From: JAIBAI01 sp044238875
GTDB taxonomy: Bacteria > Bacteroidota > Bacteroidia > M30B66
DNA length: 7,875 nucleotides
NCBI GenBank assembly: GCA_044238875.1
Contig: JBIICM010000118.1
Location: forward strand, 1 to 7,875
Direction of reading: 5' to 3'
The notes under the pieces were generated by a model. The model saw nothing but the letters and a program-made list of their open reading frames with translations. It was not told where the DNA came from and searched no databases. The position numbers were made by a program, and so were the translations under genes. Each line of letters starts with the position of its first letter. The first letter of the stretch is position 1. This document shows positions 1-5,741 of the stretch, one piece after another.

Positions 1-54
1 CTATCAGACGGCAAAGTTACGCTGGCCTGGAAAGTGCTGCTTTCAAGCCTTTAA
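1..54 (+). CDS. Possible C-terminal end of a plus-strand gene (partial)
   Basis: Frame 1 is open from the window edge to a TAA at 52-54, encoding 17 residues ending in TLAWKVLLSSL. If real, this gene converges on the PspC gene and overlaps its stop codon by 4 nt. An open run this short is common by chance, and the minus strand also has an open stretch here, so this is only a possibility. No family can be assigned. Confidence 0.18.
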   Translation, partial: LSDGKVTLAWKVLLSSL

Positions 55-1664
55 TTGGCATCGTTTTCAGGGCAGTTGACACACTCGATGCGGTCCTGCC
101 CCGGCTTCCAAAGCCATGAAGAAGTATTAACTGTGTTATCATCGGCGGGCACATACAAGTCGTTTACCTGTCTTATTATTTCATTATCAAATCTAAAATA
201 GGTCTTAGCAGGCACCCGCAGTCTGAATTCAACCTCCTGCCCCCTCCAGTGGCTGCCTTCCTTTAGTCTGAACCATGGATTAAACAGAAGGGTATCACCT
301 TTCTGTTTCACATAATACGTCAGATTTTCGGCTGTGATTACTGCGGCTCGTTTGCTGGTTCCGCTGGCGGCAGATACCACCTGAAGATCGGGTTTGTCAA
401 TTTCAGCAGGAGATACCTCAAGCCGCACCTTGCCCATTATAAATTCATCATCATCATTAAAGAAAATCTGCCACCCATCAATATTAACAGAACGTTTAAG
501 TGAAGCTGCCGCTGCAGGGTTGCTGATCACATTAATTGTATCAGAACTGAATTTACTCAGCGGTATAGTTTGGATGATTTTTCCCTGAGAGCGAAAATCA
601 CGGATAACAAATGCTCCGCAGACAATACAGGTGATTATACCAATGATGAACAATCCGGCGGACAGCGCTCCGGGCCATCGGTATAAAAACCTTTTTGGGA
701 AAATGAGTCTTACGCCCGCGAAGAATAAAGCCAGTATGGGTGATAAAAACAGCACTGCCAGACCGATGCTGAATAAAACCGATTGCCAGGGATGAGAAAA
801 AACAAGATCAAACAGGGAAGATACCGTATTACCATCGAGTTTATCGCCACTAACAGAAACAGCATCACCAAAGCCAAGCACAATCATCAGCCAAATAAAG
901 AATGCAAATATTCCGGTCATCAGAAAAATAAAACCAATAAACCGGGCCAGCCATGCAAATATTTTTCTGAATACACGGGCAAAAGAAAAAATCAACGCTC
1001 TGATGAAATTACCTATACGCTGACCCAAACCAGAACCGTTAAATTTATTTCTGGCATTTCGCCCGATCTCTCCGGCCTTTTGATTCAGGCGGTCCATTTC
1101 ATCCTTGAAACCCTTTTCAAGGGTCTCCAGGTTAACCGGCTGACCGCGCATCTGCAATTTTTCTGAACGGCTTTTGGCCTTTGGCATAGCAATCCAGAGT
1201 ATCAGATATAGAATAATTCCGGAACCACCAAAGAAAAACACCACAAGAAAGGCGACGCGAAGCCAAACAGGATCAATTCCGAAATAGTATCCGATTCCGG
1301 TGCACACACCGGCCAGCACACCCTCATCAGGATCCCTGAACAACCGGCGCGGTTCAGCACTTTCAGGCACCTGATCTGTTTTGATCGGCTCATCCGCTTC
1401 CAGACCATCTGCATAGGCTTCCGGCTGCCCCATAATGCTGATTATTTCTGTGACCTCGGCTTCAAGGATCACCTGCTTCTGCCGCAGTTTTTCAGTAAAA
1501 AGCTCGGCAATGCGCCCCTCAACATCCGATATTATTTCATCTCTGCCATCTGATGATTGCAAATAATGCCTGATAGCTCTTAGGTAAGCAGACAATTTTT
1601 CATAGGCGGCTTCCTCCAGGTTGAAAAGCATGCCATTGAGCGTAATACTTATTGTTTTATTCAT
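51..1664 (-). CDS. PspC domain-containing multi-pass membrane protein
   Basis: This 537-residue protein is a long Bacteroidota version of the phage-shock PspC family, proteins of the inner membrane linked to envelope stress. Residues 1-100 form a charged cytoplasmic region. The PspC domain spans about 106-163, with the motif LFRDPDEGVLAGVCTGIGYY, FGIDPVWLR and a hydrophobic segment at about 136-160. A linker of about 165-230 rich in K, R and E is followed by three more hydrophobic segments at about 240-265, 293-321 and 334-355. The last 180 residues (356-537) are polar and probably lie outside the cytoplasmic membrane; they end with a CVNC motif. The gene is 8 nt downstream of padR and surely shares its transcript, so PadR is the likely regulator. 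Classical PspC proteins are far shorter (about 120 residues), so the linker and C-terminal part must have added roles not seen from sequence. The family call is secure; the physiological role is inference. Confidence 0.92.
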   Translation of the reverse strand: MNKTISITLNGMLFNLEEAAYEKLSAYLRAIRHYLQSSDGRDEIISDVEGRIAELFTEKLRQKQVILEAEVTEIISIMGQPEAYADGLEADEPIKTDQVPESAEPRRLFRDPDEGVLAGVCTGIGYYFGIDPVWLRVAFLVVFFFGGSGIILYLILWIAMPKAKSRSEKLQMRGQPVNLETLEKGFKDEMDRLNQKAGEIGRNARNKFNGSGLGQRIGNFIRALIFSFARVFRKIFAWLARFIGFIFLMTGIFAFFIWLMIVLGFGDAVSVSGDKLDGNTVSSLFDLVFSHPWQSVLFSIGLAVLFLSPILALFFAGVRLIFPKRFLYRWPGALSAGLFIIGIITCIVCGAFVIRDFRSQGKIIQTIPLSKFSSDTINVISNPAAAASLKRSVNIDGWQIFFNDDDEFIMGKVRLEVSPAEIDKPDLQVVSAASGTSKRAAVITAENLTYYVKQKGDTLLFNPWFRLKEGSHWRGQEVEFRLRVPAKTYFRFDNEIIRQVNDLYVPADDNTVNTSSWLWKPGQDRIECVNCPENDAN

Positions 1665-1672
1665 CGCGCTGT

Positions 1673-2002
1673 TTATGTAGGTTGTTGAATCTGGTGAACG
1701 GCACCGGCCAGTTCTTCCCAGGTAGATTTAAGTTCGGCAAGCAGCGCCCTCCCCTGCTCTGTAAGGCTGTAATATTTTCTGGGCGGACCGGAAGAACTTT
1801 CTTCCCAGCGATATTGTAAAAATCCCAAATTCTTCAGGCGGGTCAGCAATGGATAAAGGGTACCCTCTACTACGATCAACCGTGATTCCTTGAGTTTCTG
1901 CAGAATATCGTTGGCATAGGCATCACCATTTGCCAATACCGATAAAATGCAGAATTCAAGCACCCCTTTTCGCATTTGCGCCTTGGTGTTTTCTAAATTC
2001 AT
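1673..2002 (-). CDS. PadR family transcriptional repressor
   Basis: A 109-residue winged-helix DNA-binding protein of the PadR family, usually dimeric repressors that respond to small molecules or envelope stress. Visible marks are the N-terminal helix with KGVLEFCILSVLANGDAYANDI (split here: residues 12-33), the recognition-helix motif VEGTLYPLLTRLKNLGFL at 45-62, the wing GPPRKYYSLTEQG at 72-84, and a C-terminal dimerisation helix from about 85. Length is normal for the short subfamily. It is the first gene of a two-gene operon with the PspC protein; a PadR gene before a PspC gene is a recurrent arrangement in Bacteroidota. The start at 2002 is preceded by TATATTTG only 4 nt away, suggesting a very short or absent leader. 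An inverted repeat 31 nt upstream is a likely binding site for its own product. Confidence 0.93.
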   Translation of the reverse strand: MNLENTKAQMRKGVLEFCILSVLANGDAYANDILQKLKESRLIVVEGTLYPLLTRLKNLGFLQYRWEESSSGPPRKYYSLTEQGRALLAELKSTWEELAGAVHQIQQPT

Positions 2003-2006
2003 GAGA

Positions 2007-2014
2007 CAAATATA
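2007..2014 (-). promoter_or_regulatory. -7 promoter element TATATTTG for padR-pspC
   Basis: On the minus strand the sequence TATATTTG fits the Bacteroidota -7 consensus TAnnTTTG exactly. It ends 4 nt before the padR ATG. No TTTG is found 19-21 bp further upstream, where the inverted repeat at 2033-2051 lies instead. Transcription from it would begin at or next to the start codon. Confidence 0.5.
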
Positions 2015-2032
2015 GATCTTATTTTAACACAG

Positions 2033-2051
2033 TACTATGTTTTGCATAGTA
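2033..2051. promoter_or_regulatory. Inverted repeat, candidate PadR operator
   Basis: The sequence TACTATG, a 5-nt spacer TTTTG, and CATAGTA form a perfect 7-bp-arm inverted repeat. It lies 31 bp upstream of padR, over the place of the -33 element of the padR promoter, so a dimer bound here would block transcription. PadR proteins bind dyad sites with ATG/CAT half-sites in many bacteria; that this is the site for this protein is inference. Confidence 0.5.
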
Positions 2052-2156
2052 TTTTATTTTTTAGGATCTGATAAGATAAAAAACGGTGTAATTCCCAAGC
2101 CGTTATATTCTGCAGCGATTCATTGTGCCCGGGTATGTGGAAGGCATTTGAAATTG

Positions 2157-2164
2157 TATGTTTG
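2157..2164 (+). promoter_or_regulatory. -7 promoter element TATGTTTG for the NUDIX gene
   Basis: TATGTTTG matches TAnnTTTG and ends 4 nt before the ATG at 2169. No clear -33 TTTG is present at the expected distance. Its position supports 2169 as the translation start, because transcripts begun here could not contain the upstream ATG at 2037. Confidence 0.35.
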
Positions 2165-2168
2165 TAGG

Positions 2169-2624
2169 ATGATAGCTGAGCCAAAACGTTTTATTGTCAG
2201 GGTTTACGGCATTGTATTTAATCAACAGGGTGAATTGCTTTTATCCGATGAGTTGAGATTTGGCCAGTACATGACCAAATTTGTGGGCGGAGGGCTTGAA
2301 TTCGGAGAAGGGGTAACTGACTGTCTGCGGAGGGAGTTTAGAGAAGAATGTGGAATGGAGATTGAGGTTGGGGATCTTATCTACATAAATGAGCAATTTC
2401 AGGAATCGGCTTTTCATGTTGATGGACAGCTACTTAGTATTTACTATGGTGTAAAGTTCAACACACATTTTTCCGGAGTCATGCAGCCTCCGCCAAAACC
2501 ATGGTATGAAGGAGCCCAGTATTTCAGATGGAAAAAAACGGATCAACTAACCAGTATTGACCTAACTTGGCCAATCGATCGTTTGGTACTTGCCAGGCTC
2601 CAGAACAATATTTCAGGGATTTAG
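2169..2624 (+). CDS. NUDIX family hydrolase
   Basis: This 151-residue protein carries a complete Nudix box at residues 41-63 (G41, E47, then REFREECGM at 55-63), the Mg2+-binding catalytic helix that cleaves nucleoside diphosphates linked to another moiety. FVGGGLEFGEG before it and the beta strands around FIVRVYGIVFNQQGELLL (8-25) are typical of the fold. The substrate cannot be read from the sequence. The frame is open back to an ATG at 2037, but those 44 extra residues (Cys- and hydrophobic-rich, unlike Nudix N-termini) would begin inside the candidate PadR operator. The ATG at 2169 places the first strand correctly and is directly preceded by a -7-like box, so I prefer it. The gene is divergent from padR and overlaps the next gene tail to tail by 12 nt. 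Confidence 0.9.
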   Translation: MIAEPKRFIVRVYGIVFNQQGELLLSDELRFGQYMTKFVGGGLEFGEGVTDCLRREFREECGMEIEVGDLIYINEQFQESAFHVDGQLLSIYYGVKFNTHFSGVMQPPPKPWYEGAQYFRWKKTDQLTSIDLTWPIDRLVLARLQNNISGI

Positions 2625-3182
2625 GCGTTGCTGCATGGCAAGCTGAATAAGCTGAAAAAGCTGAACAGGCTGATAGGTTCGCCAATTGAGCTGATCAAAA
2701 CGGCCTGAAAATAAAATATACTGGTCTATTCCATTTGAAATAAATTCGTTGACCACATGCTGCCTGAAATTAAGGCCGACAATCCAACCATCTTCAAGTT
2801 CATCAAACCACTCCTCGTAATAACAGTCATCAGAGGCGTGGAAGTTGAGTACATTTTCACCCATTAAAATGAAATACCTGATACCCTCTTCCATCAACAT
2901 ATCAATAATATCTCTCTTAAGAAACATGATATCATTTCCGATGGCATCGTTCCATTCACCAATCAATTCAATCACTGCAAAACCCTCTTCATAGCTGGTA
3001 AAAAGAATTTTGATGTACATGGTCTCCGAACCAAAATCATCCCATTGCGGGTGTAAATAGTAGTTGTAAATCCGGTTGGTATATTCGAACTCGCTATATT
3101 CACGCTCAAAAAAGGGAGAACGCGGATCTTCTGCGGCCACATATAAATCTCTCCAGCTATAAAACGGTTCTATATCCTGCAT
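2613..3182 (-). CDS. Conserved hypothetical protein of Bacteroidota
   Basis: A 189-residue, clearly acidic, soluble-looking protein without signal peptide or membrane segment. The opening MQDIEPFYSWRDLYVA, the block REYSEFEYTNRIYNYYLHPQ (27-46), IELIGEWNDAIGNDIMFLKR (71-90) and DDCYYEEWFDELEDGWIVGL (118-137) are rich in aromatic and acidic residues. I recall similar proteins as widely conserved, unnamed open frames in Bacteroidota, but I cannot give a domain name or a function. The C-terminus (VQL-FQL-IQL) is encoded by a 9-nt tandem repeat. The gene stands alone: it overlaps the end of the NUDIX gene by 12 nt on the opposite strand and diverges from the flavin reductase gene. The coding frame looks intact, and the start at 3182 is the first ATG. 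Confidence 0.75.
   Translation of the reverse strand: MQDIEPFYSWRDLYVAAEDPRSPFFEREYSEFEYTNRIYNYYLHPQWDDFGSETMYIKILFTSYEEGFAVIELIGEWNDAIGNDIMFLKRDIIDMLMEEGIRYFILMGENVLNFHASDDCYYEEWFDELEDGWIVGLNFRQHVVNEFISNGIDQYILFSGRFDQLNWRTYQPVQLFQLIQLAMQQRLNP
2640..2675. repeat. 9-nt tandem repeat inside the 3' end of a gene
   Basis: Three units AAGCTGAAT, AAGCTGAAA and AAGCTGAAC differ only in the last base and are followed by a degenerate fourth, AGGCTGATA. On the coding (minus) strand they encode successive VQL, FQL and IQL triplets in the hypothetical protein. The period is a multiple of three, so unit gain or loss would keep the frame. Confidence 0.8.
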
Positions 3183-3242
3183 TCCACTAAAATAACAATA
3201 TTTGCGGGTAAACCGAAACAGGTACCTCTTGAATTAATCGGC

Positions 3243-3272
3243 AAATTTGTTGACATTTTATTGTACAAATTT
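3243..3272. repeat. Inverted repeat in a divergent intergenic region
   Basis: AAATTTGT and ACAAATTT form perfect 8-bp arms around a 14-nt spacer. The site lies 61 bp upstream of the minus-strand hypothetical gene and 157 bp upstream of the flavin reductase gene. It may be a regulator site for either gene, but such AT-rich repeats also arise by chance. No convincing TAnnTTTG box was found for either gene in 3183-3428. Confidence 0.3.
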
Positions 3273-3428
3273 CCTGATTCTACGAGTAGCTATTCTGGTT
3301 TCATTTAATGAATTAAAACCTTATTCGGCTTTGCATTGTTTAACACAAGGCTTATTAAAGTCAGTTTAGCTTATTGAACTTTATCATCACCCACTAAAAT
3401 CGGTCTAAGCAAGCGAAAAAAGAAATAA

Positions 3429-4061
3429 ATGCAATACAATCACCTCGAGATCACGCAACTAGAAGCCAGATTCAGAAGCAACCTGCTCAATTCACTGGGC
3501 GGTTTTAAAAGCCTTGTACTTGTGGGCACAAGAAGTGCTGAAGGCAATGATAATCTGGCCACATTCAGCAGTTTATTTCATCTCGGTGCCGATCCTCCAC
3601 TTTGCGGCATCATCGTAAGGCCGAATGAAGAAAAGCAGAACACTTTAGGAAATATTGTTCAGACAAAGCAATTTACGTTAAATCATGTCTTGCCCTCCTT
3701 TTACAAAAGAGCCCACCAATGCAGCGCCAAGTATCCGCAAGGCACCAGTGAGTTTAATACGGTTGGCCTCACGCCTGAATTTGTGGCCCCTGTTAATGCC
3801 CCATTTGTTAAAGAAAGTCAAATAAAATTTGCCTGTGAACTGGTAAAGAAAATCGACATAGAACTAAATGGAACATTCCTGATCATTGGTCAGATTATCA
3901 AAGTAATTGTTCCGGATGAGTTTATTGGTTCAGATGGTTTTATTCAGCTTGAAAAGGCCCGGTCAGTTACCTGCAGCGGACTTGACAGTTATCATACTAC
4001 TCAAAAACTTGCCCGGTTGAGTTACGCCCGGCCTGACGCTGAAATTTCAGAAATAGGTTAA
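3429..4061 (+). CDS. Flavin reductase-like, FMN-binding split-barrel protein
   Basis: This 210-residue protein belongs to the flavin reductase-like domain family, whose members bind FMN in a split beta-barrel and use NAD(P)H or act as flavoenzymes; the substrate is unknown. Marks are SLVLVGTRSAEGNDNLATFS (28-47), then HLGADPPLCGIIVRP (51-65), a typical family signature, the QTKQFTLNHVLPSF segment (78-91), where N/NH residues contact flavin in relatives, and the C-terminal YHTTQKLARLSYARPD (188-203), common in the Bacteroidota subgroup. Length is normal. The start is preceded by A-rich GAAAAAAGAAATAA, usual for this phylum, and no other in-frame start fits better. It converges on the TPR gene with a 14-nt gap and has no operon partner. 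Confidence 0.88.
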   Translation: MQYNHLEITQLEARFRSNLLNSLGGFKSLVLVGTRSAEGNDNLATFSSLFHLGADPPLCGIIVRPNEEKQNTLGNIVQTKQFTLNHVLPSFYKRAHQCSAKYPQGTSEFNTVGLTPEFVAPVNAPFVKESQIKFACELVKKIDIELNGTFLIIGQIIKVIVPDEFIGSDGFIQLEKARSVTCSGLDSYHTTQKLARLSYARPDAEISEIG

Positions 4062-4075
4062 AACGATTTGTTTAT

Positions 4076-4684
4076 TCAGCGGCAGAAGACGGAGCGCTTT
4101 TTTGTTGCACCCTCGTGGCCTGCCTTTTCTGCTTTTTCCCAATCTTCGCAGGCTCCCAGCCGATCGCCATTGCTGTATTTGCTCATGCCTCTGTTGTAAT
4201 AGGCTTCGCCGCCTTTGGGAGCCATGTCAATGGCCTTGTTACAATCGGTAATCGCCCCAATCATATCATCGAGTTTTGATTTGGTAATCCCCCGATTATA
4301 ATAGGCTTCTGCATCTTTTGGGTTGAGCCTGATCACCCTGTCGAAATCATTCAGAGCTGACTGATAATTCTCCAAACTACTGTAAGCCATACCCCGCTTA
4401 AAATAAGCAGTGGGTTCATTAGGTGCAATAACTGTGGCCCTTGTATAATCTGAGATGGCCCCTTTATAATCCTGCAGATCGGCTTTTGAATCACCCCGCA
4501 AAATCCATGGAATGGTGCAGGTTGAGTCATAATTCATGGCTGTACTGAACTCTGTAATAGCCGATCGGTAATCACATTGATTATGAAATTGAAACCCTTT
4601 TTGTATATGCGCTTCAAAACTTTGTGCCGACAGGTTGATGGCCAAACATACCCCAACCGCACTAAAAACATTAATTTTTTTCAT
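4076..4684 (-). CDS. Exported tetratricopeptide repeat (TPR) protein
   Basis: From the ATG at 4684 the protein has 202 residues. It starts with MKK, a hydrophobic stretch and a likely cleavage after Ala-Gln (residues 20-21), a signal peptide, so it probably acts in the periplasm or outer membrane space. About five TPR units of 34 residues fill the rest, with clear repeats beginning AYFKRGMAYSSLENYQSALN, AYYNRGITKSKLDDMIGAIT and AYYNRGMSKYSNGDRLGACE; the last ends in EDWEKAEKAGHEGA, as often seen at the end of Bacteroidota TPR proteins. TPRs bind partner proteins, which cannot be named here. The frame is open to an ATG at 4735, but that adds 17 basic residues ahead of the signal peptide and would place the start upstream of both -7-like boxes, so 4684 is preferred. 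It is divergent from the tRNA gene. Confidence 0.85.
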   Translation of the reverse strand: MKKINVFSAVGVCLAINLSAQSFEAHIQKGFQFHNQCDYRSAITEFSTAMNYDSTCTIPWILRGDSKADLQDYKGAISDYTRATVIAPNEPTAYFKRGMAYSSLENYQSALNDFDRVIRLNPKDAEAYYNRGITKSKLDDMIGAITDCNKAIDMAPKGGEAYYNRGMSKYSNGDRLGACEDWEKAEKAGHEGATKKRSVFCR

Positions 4685-4689
4685 TGGGC

Positions 4690-4713
4690 CAAAATTAAGT
4701 CTTCTCAAAATTA
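4690..4713 (-). promoter_or_regulatory. Two tandem TAATTTTG boxes before the TPR gene
   Basis: On the minus strand TAATTTTG occurs at 4713-4706 and again at 4697-4690, 16 bp apart; both match TAnnTTTG. The nearer ends 5 nt before the ATG at 4684, the farther would give a leader of about 17 nt. No TTTG lies 19-21 bp upstream of either. They may be alternative -7 elements. Confidence 0.4.
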
Positions 4714-4770
4714 TAAAACATGACTTATATCGCACTGATTAAGTGATGCTTAAAATTTTTATTTGTTTTT

Positions 4771-4802
4771 TTTGCTTTCCAATTGATGTTTAGATATATT
4801 TG
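4771..4802 (+). promoter_or_regulatory. Full-consensus promoter of the tRNA-Val gene
   Basis: TTTG at 4771-4774, a 20-bp spacer and TATATTTG at 4795-4802 match the Bacteroidota -33/-7 consensus in full. A T-rich tract lies directly upstream. Start of transcription is expected near 4806, giving a leader of about 75 nt before the tRNA. Confidence 0.8.
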
Positions 4803-4805
4803 CAC

Positions 4806-4869
4806 CCTCTTTGATCAGGAATCGGCATTTTAAGCATTGAATTCGACCGATGAAAGAAACCCAAAGAGG
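4806..4869 (+). other. Structured 5' leader of the tRNA transcript
   Basis: CCTCTTTG (4806-4813), at the predicted transcription start, is perfectly complementary to CAAAGAGG (4862-4869), 12 nt before the mature tRNA. Inside it ATCGG (4821-4825) pairs with CCGAT (4847-4851). The leader can therefore fold into a closed nested stem. It may protect the 5' end or guide RNase processing; no open frame is seen in it. Confidence 0.5.
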
Positions 4870-4881
4870 AATTGAAAAATT

Positions 4882-4959
4882 GGGAGCTTAGCTCAGCTGG
4901 TTCAGAGCACCTGCCTTACAAGCAGGGGGTCGCTGGTTCGAACCCAGCAGTTCCCACCA
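4882..4959 (+). tRNA. tRNA-Val (anticodon TAC)
   Basis: All cloverleaf parts are present. The acceptor stem GGGAGCT (4882-4888) pairs with AGTTCCC (4949-4955) with one G-T pair; the D arm is GCTC/GAGC; the anticodon stem CCTGC/GCAGG (4910-4914, 4922-4926) encloses loop CTTACAA with anticodon TAC at 4917-4919, reading GTA and other GTN valine codons; the variable loop is GGGTC; the T arm is GCTGG-TTCGAAC-CCAGC. The discriminator base is A4956, and the CCA end (4957-4959) is encoded. It has its own strong promoter and no other tRNA beside it. A minus-strand toxin-antitoxin operon follows on its 3' side. Confidence 0.97.
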
Positions 4960-4960
4960 A

Positions 4961-5017
4961 TTGCACAAATGTGCAACAAATCAGATTTAATCATTGCACA
5001 AATGTGCAATGATTAAA
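4961..5017. repeat. Twin 16-bp palindromes, the second in a 32-bp perfect inverted repeat
   Basis: TTGCACAAATGTGCAA occurs at 4961-4976 and again at 4994-5009, 33 bp start to start. Each copy is a palindrome of 7-bp arms around AA. The second is extended to a perfect 15-bp-arm repeat, TTTAATCATTGCACA (4986-5000) with TGTGCAATGATTAAA (5003-5017). It lies between the tRNA 3' end and the antitoxin stop, so it may be a two-way transcript end, though no T-run follows on either strand. A tandem protein-binding site is an alternative. Confidence 0.8.
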
Positions 5018-5052
5018 TGATTATCGGGAGGTTGGCCATCTTCTAATCACCC

Positions 5053-5343
5053 TTACACTTGAATAGAGATCTTTACTTTCCCTCCCAAACCTTTTTCGAC
5101 GATTTCAAATAATGTTTTGAGGGTCATATTACTGCCATCATTTTCAATTCTGGAGATATATGTTCGTTTCTTATCCACCAATTCGGCAAGTTGTTCCTGA
5201 GTTAAGTGCTTTTCCTCCCGTGCTTTTTTTAGAAGCATCCCGATCTTAAATGAATCAAACTCACGCTCTAACTCATCGCGTCGAGTAGTACCTTTTTTAC
5301 CATATACCTCATCTTTGATTTCTTTCCAACTTCTTGTTTTCAT
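5053..5343 (-). CDS. XRE-family antitoxin, HigA-like
   Basis: A 96-residue antitoxin with an N-terminal segment (1-32, MKTRSWKEIKDEVYGKKGTT and DELEREFDSF) and an HTH domain of the XRE type at about 33-87. KKAREEKHLTQEQLAELV (39-56) and KKRTYISRIENDGSN (58-72) form the two helices of the HTH; the latter is the recognition helix. In this family the protein binds and neutralises the HigB toxin and represses the operon. Its ATG follows the toxin stop with a single base between (TGA-C-ATG), so translation is probably coupled. The toxin-first order is the normal one for higBA. Intact length and motifs suggest a working gene. Confidence 0.9.
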   Translation of the reverse strand: MKTRSWKEIKDEVYGKKGTTRRDELEREFDSFKIGMLLKKAREEKHLTQEQLAELVDKKRTYISRIENDGSNMTLKTLFEIVEKGLGGKVKISIQV

Positions 5344-5344
5344 G

Positions 5345-5695
5345 TCATTTCTTTTTTGTGTTGTAATACTTTTGCATCAATTGCTTTGCTTTTTCAATTT
5401 CACCCTTGGGAGTCTTTTGCGTCTTTTTTGTAAAACCATTTAACAATATCACCAGTTTCCCATCATCGAAAAAGCAAAATACCCGCCATATATCAGATCC
5501 TAATTGAATTCGAGCTTCATACAGTCCAGCAGTTCCGGCAAGCATTTTTAGATATTTGCTTGGCACTCTTTCGAGTATTTCTATGGCTTCAATTATCTTG
5601 AATATCTTGTTCTGAACCTTTTCGGGTTGCTTTTTCAAGAATTCACTGAAGTGATTCTCAAACTCAACAACTTCGCGGATTTTTTGGCTCACCAT
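5345..5695 (-). CDS. HigB-like toxin (phage-derived Gp49-like / RelE superfamily)
   Basis: This 116-residue protein matches the phage-derived Gp49-like HigB family of the RelE/ParE fold, ribosome-dependent or free mRNA endonucleases that stop translation. The core lies at about 50-103: KMLAGTAGLYEARIQLGSD, then IWRVFCFFDDGKLVILLNGF and KKTQKTPKGEIEKA. Basic residues K90, K91 and K94 and the R62/R71 pair are in positions where relatives hold RNA-binding or catalytic residues, which is inference. It is the first gene of the operon and lies 1 nt ahead of the antitoxin. A full-consensus promoter ends only 1 nt before the ATG at 5695, so the transcript would start within or beside this codon; a GTG directly follows (5690-5692) and could serve as an alternative start. 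Confidence 0.88.
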   Translation of the reverse strand: MVSQKIREVVEFENHFSEFLKKQPEKVQNKIFKIIEAIEILERVPSKYLKMLAGTAGLYEARIQLGSDIWRVFCFFDDGKLVILLNGFTKKTQKTPKGEIEKAKQLMQKYYNTKKK

Positions 5696-5696
5696 G

Positions 5697-5728
5697 CAAA
5701 TGTAACTTATAAGTTACTAAACTCCAAA
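5697..5728 (-). promoter_or_regulatory. Full-consensus promoter of the toxin-antitoxin operon
   Basis: On the minus strand TTTG (5728-5725), a 20-bp spacer and TACATTTG (5704-5697) match the Bacteroidota -33/-7 consensus. Spacer length equals that of the tRNA promoter. The -7 element overlaps the palindrome by 3 bp and ends 1 nt before the toxin ATG. Confidence 0.75.
5702..5717. promoter_or_regulatory. 16-bp perfect palindrome, likely antitoxin operator
   Basis: GTAACTTATAAGTTAC is perfectly self-complementary (8+8) and lies between the -33 and -7 elements, overlapping the latter. A dimer of the XRE antitoxin bound here would exclude RNA polymerase, the usual autoregulation of such operons. 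That the antitoxin is the ligand is inference from position. Confidence 0.7.
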
Positions 5729-5741
5729 TTAAAATCCAAAG

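Noticed and set aside
394..1414. Frames at 394-588 and 783-1166 (plus) and 1202-1414 (minus)
   Set aside because: All lie within the PspC gene in other frames, and their translations look random.
2037..2168. N-terminal extension of the NUDIX gene from the ATG at 2037
   Set aside because: The extra 44 residues do not resemble a Nudix N-terminus, the ATG lies inside the candidate operator, and a -7-like box stands directly before the ATG at 2169.
4685..4735. TPR gene start at 4735
   Set aside because: It would put 17 basic residues before a clear signal peptide and start upstream of both -7-like boxes; 4684 gives a normal export signal.
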